Shown here: piece after piece, positions 60,201 through 64,000 of the stretch
How the letters are laid out: each line of letters opens with the position of its first letter
How positions within the stretch are numbered: the stretch's first letter is position 1
Source of the DNA: Litoditis marina
Taxonomy: Eukaryota > Nematoda > Chromadorea > Rhabditida > Rhabditidae
Direction of reading: 5' to 3'
DNA: 64,000 nucleotides
NCBI GenBank assembly: GCA_964036275.1
Contig: OZ038435.1
Location: forward strand, 5,516,987-5,580,986
Notes under the pieces: generated by a model
Database searches by the model: none
Seen by the model: only the letters and a program-made list of their open reading frames with translations
What the model was told of the DNA's origin: nothing
Translations under genes and position numbers: made by a program

Positions 60201-63200
60201 TTATGCTATGTCTCTCCGTTCCGTGATCTATTCTCTATCTCTAACCTGATTCGGATTGTTGGACAGTCGTATGCTGACGAGGGACGCTATTTCTGAATCC
60301 GCCTTCACCACCAACTTCCCGATTAGGTCGAATCCAATCGATATGGCCGGTTGCGTACTTTTACCCGGGTGGCGAACAAGGAGACCACTTTGGGGGTCGA
60401 TCTGGAAAAGGCAGAAGTCAATATAATCAAATAACTGTGTCAAGTTCATGCTTTTGAGAACGTTTTTCAAAATCCACATAGGAATGGTATATGAATTTTT
60501 TGTATTCAAACATCGCGTCCTACAGTATCTATAACTTGTTTTCGACTCCTCAACGTTTTTGAAGAAATTTTAAACGTTCAAACACACTCAGATTGTATAC
60601 TTCAGGAGTCCATGTGCGTGTGAAATAAATTACTTTCTATAGTAGTTGCCCAAAGAAAGGCGGCGGTTTACTGTATATCTCAGTTTATGCAATACATATG
60701 TTTTCCAACAACAGCCATGAGCCACGTTGGTGTACATCGACGTCTGCCGAATATTTGAGCGGGGTTCGAGTCTCACGTGAGACGTATATATTCGACAACG
60801 ACTCTACCTGCATGATCATTTCTATCTGACTCTCCTTGAACGTGACGGAGAAGCCCGCCCCCCGAAGGAGGGCAGATGGGAGACGATGTGCAGGTACTTC
60901 AGACGAACCATCAGACCCATGTCCTCGGTGGTACATGGGGGTACTAAAATTGGAGGTATCAATCAAAACTCGATAAATACAAGTGAACCATAAGTTTTAT
61001 CGTCATTTTGGTTAATGGAAGTATTGTATTAGAACATCAGACCTATGTCCTCGGTGGTACATGTGGATATTGGAATAGGATGATAGTTAAGAATACAAAA
61101 TCAGTAGGTATAGAAATATAATCTTTTGGAAAGTGTAACTATGATAACAAAAATGGAGAAACAAACAATTTTGTCCTTAGTGGTTCAAGAACGTACGGAA
61201 ATGAACATCCTTCATTACAGAATACACCCGCGCTGTGAAGTGACGGATAGTAATTGCAATTTCATCCAAAATGGAGGGGGGGGGACTTTCAATGACGCAA
61301 TCATCAATGACGACGGAATATGCCAAGTTTCTCAGAGGTCAAAGGTCAACCCACATCCATCCTCCGCTTTGTTCTTCCAATGCACTCCTGTAGTTTCGAG
61401 CTGTCCTTTTTCAAGTAAAACCGAACGTGTTTTCGAATTTCGCGCCTTTTCACGTTGTCCAACAGAATTGCAGGGAAAAACGTGGCTAAACCGTAGTCCT
61501 TTCTGAAAAACAAGTTTGATGAAGGTGAGACAGGGAAAACGAACTTTACAAGTTTCTGACCTTCTTCGGGAGCTGTGAGCAACCTGTCCAGAAAGCTAGT
61601 GATTAGGCGCTGAATTACAGTCGAACTGGATTCGAAATATTTGAGGATAGTATAAAATACAAAACTATAGGAAGTGATAAAATCATGGTTTTAACTTTTG
61701 AAGCTCGTCCGAGAGAATCAACCGAAGCGAAGTACAAACACCGCGAGGTAGAGAAACATACACTTTAAAGGACATTTAAAAAACCATATTGTCATGGTAT
61801 AGTATGATTCCTGAGATCGATATTGTAACTAGGCATATTATGTGGCGCTGCCCCTCTGCGAGGGGTCATCCTGATTGATGTGATATCGCATTCTCCCCCG
61901 GCAGACCAACTGGCCGGTTGAATGAACATTACTATCGTATAATGTTTGTTCTATTCTGTCATCTGAAGACGTAAGGTTAAGAGGGAACCTTGATCGTTAC
62001 ATGGAGATTCCCGGTGAGGCTGACTAAGGTTTGCACATACCTTTCACCTGTGCTTCCAACAAACCTTAGTCAGGCGTAGAATTCTTATTCTACGGCTCCC
62101 GATAATACCGCTACACCATCGCCATCCCTCCGTCAGTTCTGTATTTACTATTTCGACAGTCGAAATTCCTATTATTTCAATGACTACGACCTTCAACAGT
62201 CATTCTGCTGCACTATATTATCTACATTTCGGTTGATTTCCGACTATTATTCAAGAAGTTCCACTGCAGCTGTCGGCCAAAGAGCCTAAATACCAGATGA
62301 GTATGTTTTTTGACAGCAATAGGCGACCAAAGTAGTCGACCTTTATTTGATATATGAGAGATGAGCCAAAGAGCCACCCATATAATTCATAGTTATTCAA
62401 TATATCTAAGCAGTGTGGTACATTATTAATGAGATAGAGTTTCTTGCATTGTAGAAATATTCAGTTGAAAAGTTTATCAATTAGTCAGCAGCCCCTTTTG
62501 ATTTGTGTCGTTTATTTTATTGACAGACTGACGTCTCCAAGCATTGTTATTTGTTAGATCACCCACTCTACCATACATTAAAGTTATCTATACTGGTTGG
62601 TCGTGCTAGGTTTGTAGTATTATGTTATTATTGTTGTTATGGTTAATAGTGTAAAGAGTGGAGCTGCATACTTGTTGTGTAGAAATTTCATTTGCTTGTG
62701 AGATTGGCATACATTTGACAGATAGGAGAATCCTTTAGTTTTGTTTGTATCATACTAACCATGTTGATAGTTGCTTAGTTTAACATCTTGTTCACGAGGA
62801 CGTTTCACTCTCGAAAGGAGGGGGATGTCATGGTATAGTATGATTCCTGAGATCGATATTGTAACTAGGCATATTATGTGGCGCTGCCCCTCTGCGAGGG
62901 TCATCCTGATTGATGTGATATCGCATTCTCCCCCCGGCAGACCAACTGGCCGGTTGAATGAACATTACTATCGTATAATGTTTGTTCTATTCTGTCATCT
63001 GAAGACGTAAGGTTAAGAGGGAACCTTGATCGTTACAATATACTTTCTACACGTTTCGTAGTGGGACAATACAATGAGACAATGGGACAATGAGACATTT
63101 GGATAATCAGAACCTAAGCCGTGAATAGACCAACTCACTCCATTTTCGACAACGAAACCCTCCCATCCTTGAGAATCCTCGCATCAATCGATACCTGTTG

Positions 63201-63911
63201 CATGTGGAGGGCGGCTAATCGGATACAAGCCTCGTACCTGAAAATGTGTTTGATATATGTATGTTATATACAACTGCTTCTAATAAGTTTCTTATAACAC
63301 TATACATGAGTTTTATACTGCTTAGAAATAATTTTTGGACAGTCTGTAGTAACTCTCAATTCCGAAATTAGTGCTGAATTTTTAAAGGTTTTCGCAACAG
63401 CACTTGAAAATGACTCCGTAGCACATCCTCTGTTAAGTTCTCAAGATTATGTATTTTTTCTATCGTCAATTCTAATATTGTCTATATTTAACCGTGCTAG
63501 AGCTAGATGAAATTTGGAGACTATACCTCATCTCAGCCGAGAACCTGGCCCTGATGACGTCATTTGTGCATTACAGAGAATCAGTTGACTAATTTGTTTG
63601 TTAGTAAGGAGCATTTTGAAAAATCGAAAAATTGTCACGTTCATACGTTTTACTTTTACTGACTCTAACTACGAGTTGAGAATTTCGACTTCACATTTCA
63701 CGCTTCTTGCTATTCACGTGAATAGCAAGAATTGATATCTAGCTTACCTCATTTCCGCCGAGAACCTGCCCCTGATGACGTCATTGGTGCATTGTTGATA
63801 AAAGTACTCGAATGCCTTCTCGTCCTCCCCCAGTACCGTATGAACCTCCCGGGGGATGAAGGCGAATCGAAGTACGCATCGGAGGTGGGCGGAGTTTGGG
63901 AGGGCCACCAG
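45219..63911 (-). CDS. FERM-domain protein, FRMPD-like, 3' part (5' end outside window)
   Basis: Twenty exons, 5' to 3': 63911-63748, 63237-63139, 61502-61351, 60943-60808, 60401-60246, 59882-59741, 59566-59490, 59228-59130, 59057-58987, 58755-58636, 58356-58246, 58025-57932, 57435-57272, 50811-50745, 48250-48162, 47856-47644, 47432-47292, 46409-46361, 45785-45687, 45356-45219 (stop TGA). About 793 aa are present. The first exons form a FERM domain: AFEYFYQQCTNDVIRGRF, IRLAALHMQQ, SLSKMEKDYGLATFF, LKYLHIVSHLPSFGG, then a PH-like lobe ending LLSYLSGYHLVQFG. These resemble the FRMPD1/3/4 pattern (AFEYLY..CNDV, LRLAAL, EKEWG). FRMPD proteins are cortical or synaptic scaffolds with an N-terminal PDZ domain, which would lie upstream. 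A low-complexity Ser-rich middle precedes a predicted all-helical tail (ALVAELTDCADCLTTEVLL and ALIAALQDAREQTTDIKSI) that I cannot assign. Exon 60943-60808 carries a 1-nt frameshift. Focal-adhesion-kinase-type FERM is the alternative. Confidence 0.75.
45933..46165. mobile_element. MITE-like element, family D, in an FRMPD-like intron
   Basis: The left arm CCATTCCTACTGAGACTCCT at 45942 is matched perfectly by AGGAGTCTCAGTAGGAATGG at 46135-46154. The arms are about 26 bp in total and the spacer has no coding frame. Confidence 0.8.
46846..47007. mobile_element. Inverted-repeat element ending in the dispersed TCAAACTACAA motif
   Basis: The left end is ATCAAACTACAAATACAGCG and the right end GGTTGTAGTTTGATC, so the dispersed motif can form terminal inverted repeats of one element about 160 bp long. 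A second left-type end follows at 47036. Confidence 0.5.
50620..50728. repeat. GA-rich low-complexity tract
   Basis: Degenerate (GA)n with GATA and GTTA interruptions, ending 16 bp before the exon at 50745-50811. On the gene's strand it is a pyrimidine-rich tract directly after that exon's donor. Confidence 0.85.
52302..52481. mobile_element. MITE-like element, family A, copy 3
   Basis: Bounded by TACTCAGAACAAGCG and GGTCTGAGTA, 180 bp long. It is very close to copy 1 (for example TCTCTAGATTTGTTGCAATA). The perfect 8-bp termini TACTCAGA and TCTGAGTA define the family ends. Confidence 0.8.
56100..56168 (-). repeat. tRNA-like sequence (SINE head or tRNA pseudogene)
   Basis: On the minus strand an A-box TAGCGCAGTGGTTATCGC (56164-56147) is followed by a perfect B-box GGTTCGATTCC (56120-56110). 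The region between does not fold into a normal anticodon arm, so a working tRNA is doubtful. Confidence 0.55.
57751..57882. repeat. Pair of related GACGGCAACGACA hairpins
   Basis: Two stem-loops about 100 bp apart, each beginning GAGACGGCAACGACA. The first is closed by TGTCGCTGCCGT and the second by TGTCGCGGCCGTCTC. Both are followed shortly by TTTTACTCAT. Confidence 0.7.
61033..61066 (-). pseudogene. Partial duplicate of the 5' edge of an FRMPD-like exon
   Basis: On the minus strand CATGTACCACCGAGGACATA and the next bases repeat the start of exon 60943-60808 with few changes, 126 bp upstream in the preceding intron. The reading frame soon stops and no donor follows. Confidence 0.75.
61790..62001 (+). 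repeat. Left LTR
   Basis: 212 bp, TG...CA ends, near-identical to 62826-63037. Confidence 0.93.
62002..62016 (+). other. Candidate tRNA primer-binding site
   Basis: It begins with TGG directly after the LTR, as in classical elements; the primer tRNA would end in CACCGGGAATCTCCA. I have not identified which tRNA that is. Confidence 0.6.
62020..62093 (+). repeat. Two hairpins just after the primer-binding site
   Basis: CTGACTAAGGTTTG at 62020-62033 pairs perfectly with CAAACCTTAGTCAG at 62060-62073. A smaller GTAGAAT/ATTCTAC hairpin follows at 62076-62093. In LTR elements this position often holds packaging or dimerisation signals, which is inference here. Confidence 0.7.
62826..63037 (+). 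repeat. Right LTR
   Basis: 212 bp, directly preceded by the purine tract at 62814-62825. Confidence 0.93.
63527..63573 (-). pseudogene. Partial duplicate of the 3' edge of an FRMPD-like exon
   Basis: On the minus strand AATGACGTCATCAGGGCCAG through GCTGAGATGAG and a GT nearly repeats the end of exon 63911-63748 and its donor, 221 bp further into the intron. An in-frame stop lies just upstream and there is no acceptor, so it looks like a decayed fragment. Confidence 0.8.
63704..63731. repeat. Perfect 28-bp palindrome
   Basis: TTCTTGCTATTCAC is followed immediately by its exact reverse complement, centred on CACGTG. It begins 16 bp beyond the donor of exon 63911-63748. Confidence 0.85.
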
Positions 63912-64000
63912 CTGGAAACGGGTTGTGGAAACGTAACTCGATTTCCAAACTTGAATCACTCAAATAATTGTTTTTCAATTTCGACTAACAGCCCTTGGCT

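Larger units (their letters stand above)
61790..63037 (+). mobile_element. TRIM-type LTR retrotransposon without coding capacity
   Basis: Direct repeats 61790-62001 and 62826-63037 (212 bp each) begin TGTCATGG and end CGTTACA. They differ by only two visible single-base indels. A primer-binding-type TGGAGATTCCCGGTG starts directly after the left LTR (62002), and a purine tract AAAGGAGGGGGA (62814-62825) directly precedes the right LTR. The flanks share ATAT, a probable 4-bp target duplication. The 824-bp interior has no open frame of note, so it must be mobilised by proteins from elsewhere. It sits in an FRMPD-like intron. Confidence 0.93.

Overview
The window is nuclear DNA from an intron-rich animal. 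Its genes are multi-exon with GT-AG introns, mostly about 70-500 bp and often ending in TTTCAG or TTGCAG. The background is AT-rich and carries many small inverted-repeat elements. Splicing by eye, with reading phase checked at every junction, gives five complete or nearly complete conserved animal genes, a large partial gene, and one possible first exon at the left edge. I cannot name the species. A ZHX-like gene and an FRMPD-like gene would suit a chordate-grade invertebrate such as a tunicate, but that is inference.

Layout. 33-148 (-): possible first exon of a divergent gene. 964-9253 (+): NAA15, auxiliary subunit of the NatA N-terminal acetyltransferase (22 exons, 852 aa). 10221-14481 (+): phosphorylase kinase gamma catalytic subunit (11 exons, 412 aa). 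15771-24933 (+): XPD/ERCC2, the 5'-3' DNA helicase of TFIIH (20 exons, 755 aa, with a 5-nt first coding exon). 25489-27845 (+): TACO1, a YebC-family mitochondrial translational activator (7 exons, 284 aa). Transcribed the other way, 44462-28065 (-) is a 26-exon gene whose 875-aa product has two C2H2-type zinc fingers followed by five divergent homeodomains, the architecture and length of vertebrate ZHX proteins. 63911-45219 (-) is the 3' part (20 exons) of a FERM-domain gene most like the FRMPD family, with a predicted helical C-terminal tail; its 5' end lies beyond the window.

Non-coding content. Introns hold four recognisable MITE-like families, a dispersed 13-bp motif (GATCAAACTACAA and its complement) seen over twenty times, a 1.25-kb LTR element with no coding capacity (TRIM type) with almost identical LTRs, two tRNA-like sequences, a roughly 148-bp tandem array inside a 4.7-kb ZHX intron, and a nested palindrome in an XPD intron. 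Three exon edges have a second, decayed copy a few hundred bases into the adjacent intron. The genes are unrelated housekeeping and regulatory loci; nothing suggests one shared pathway. The most notable item is the intron-rich ZHX-type gene. All exon models rest on reading by eye and have not been checked against transcripts or databases.
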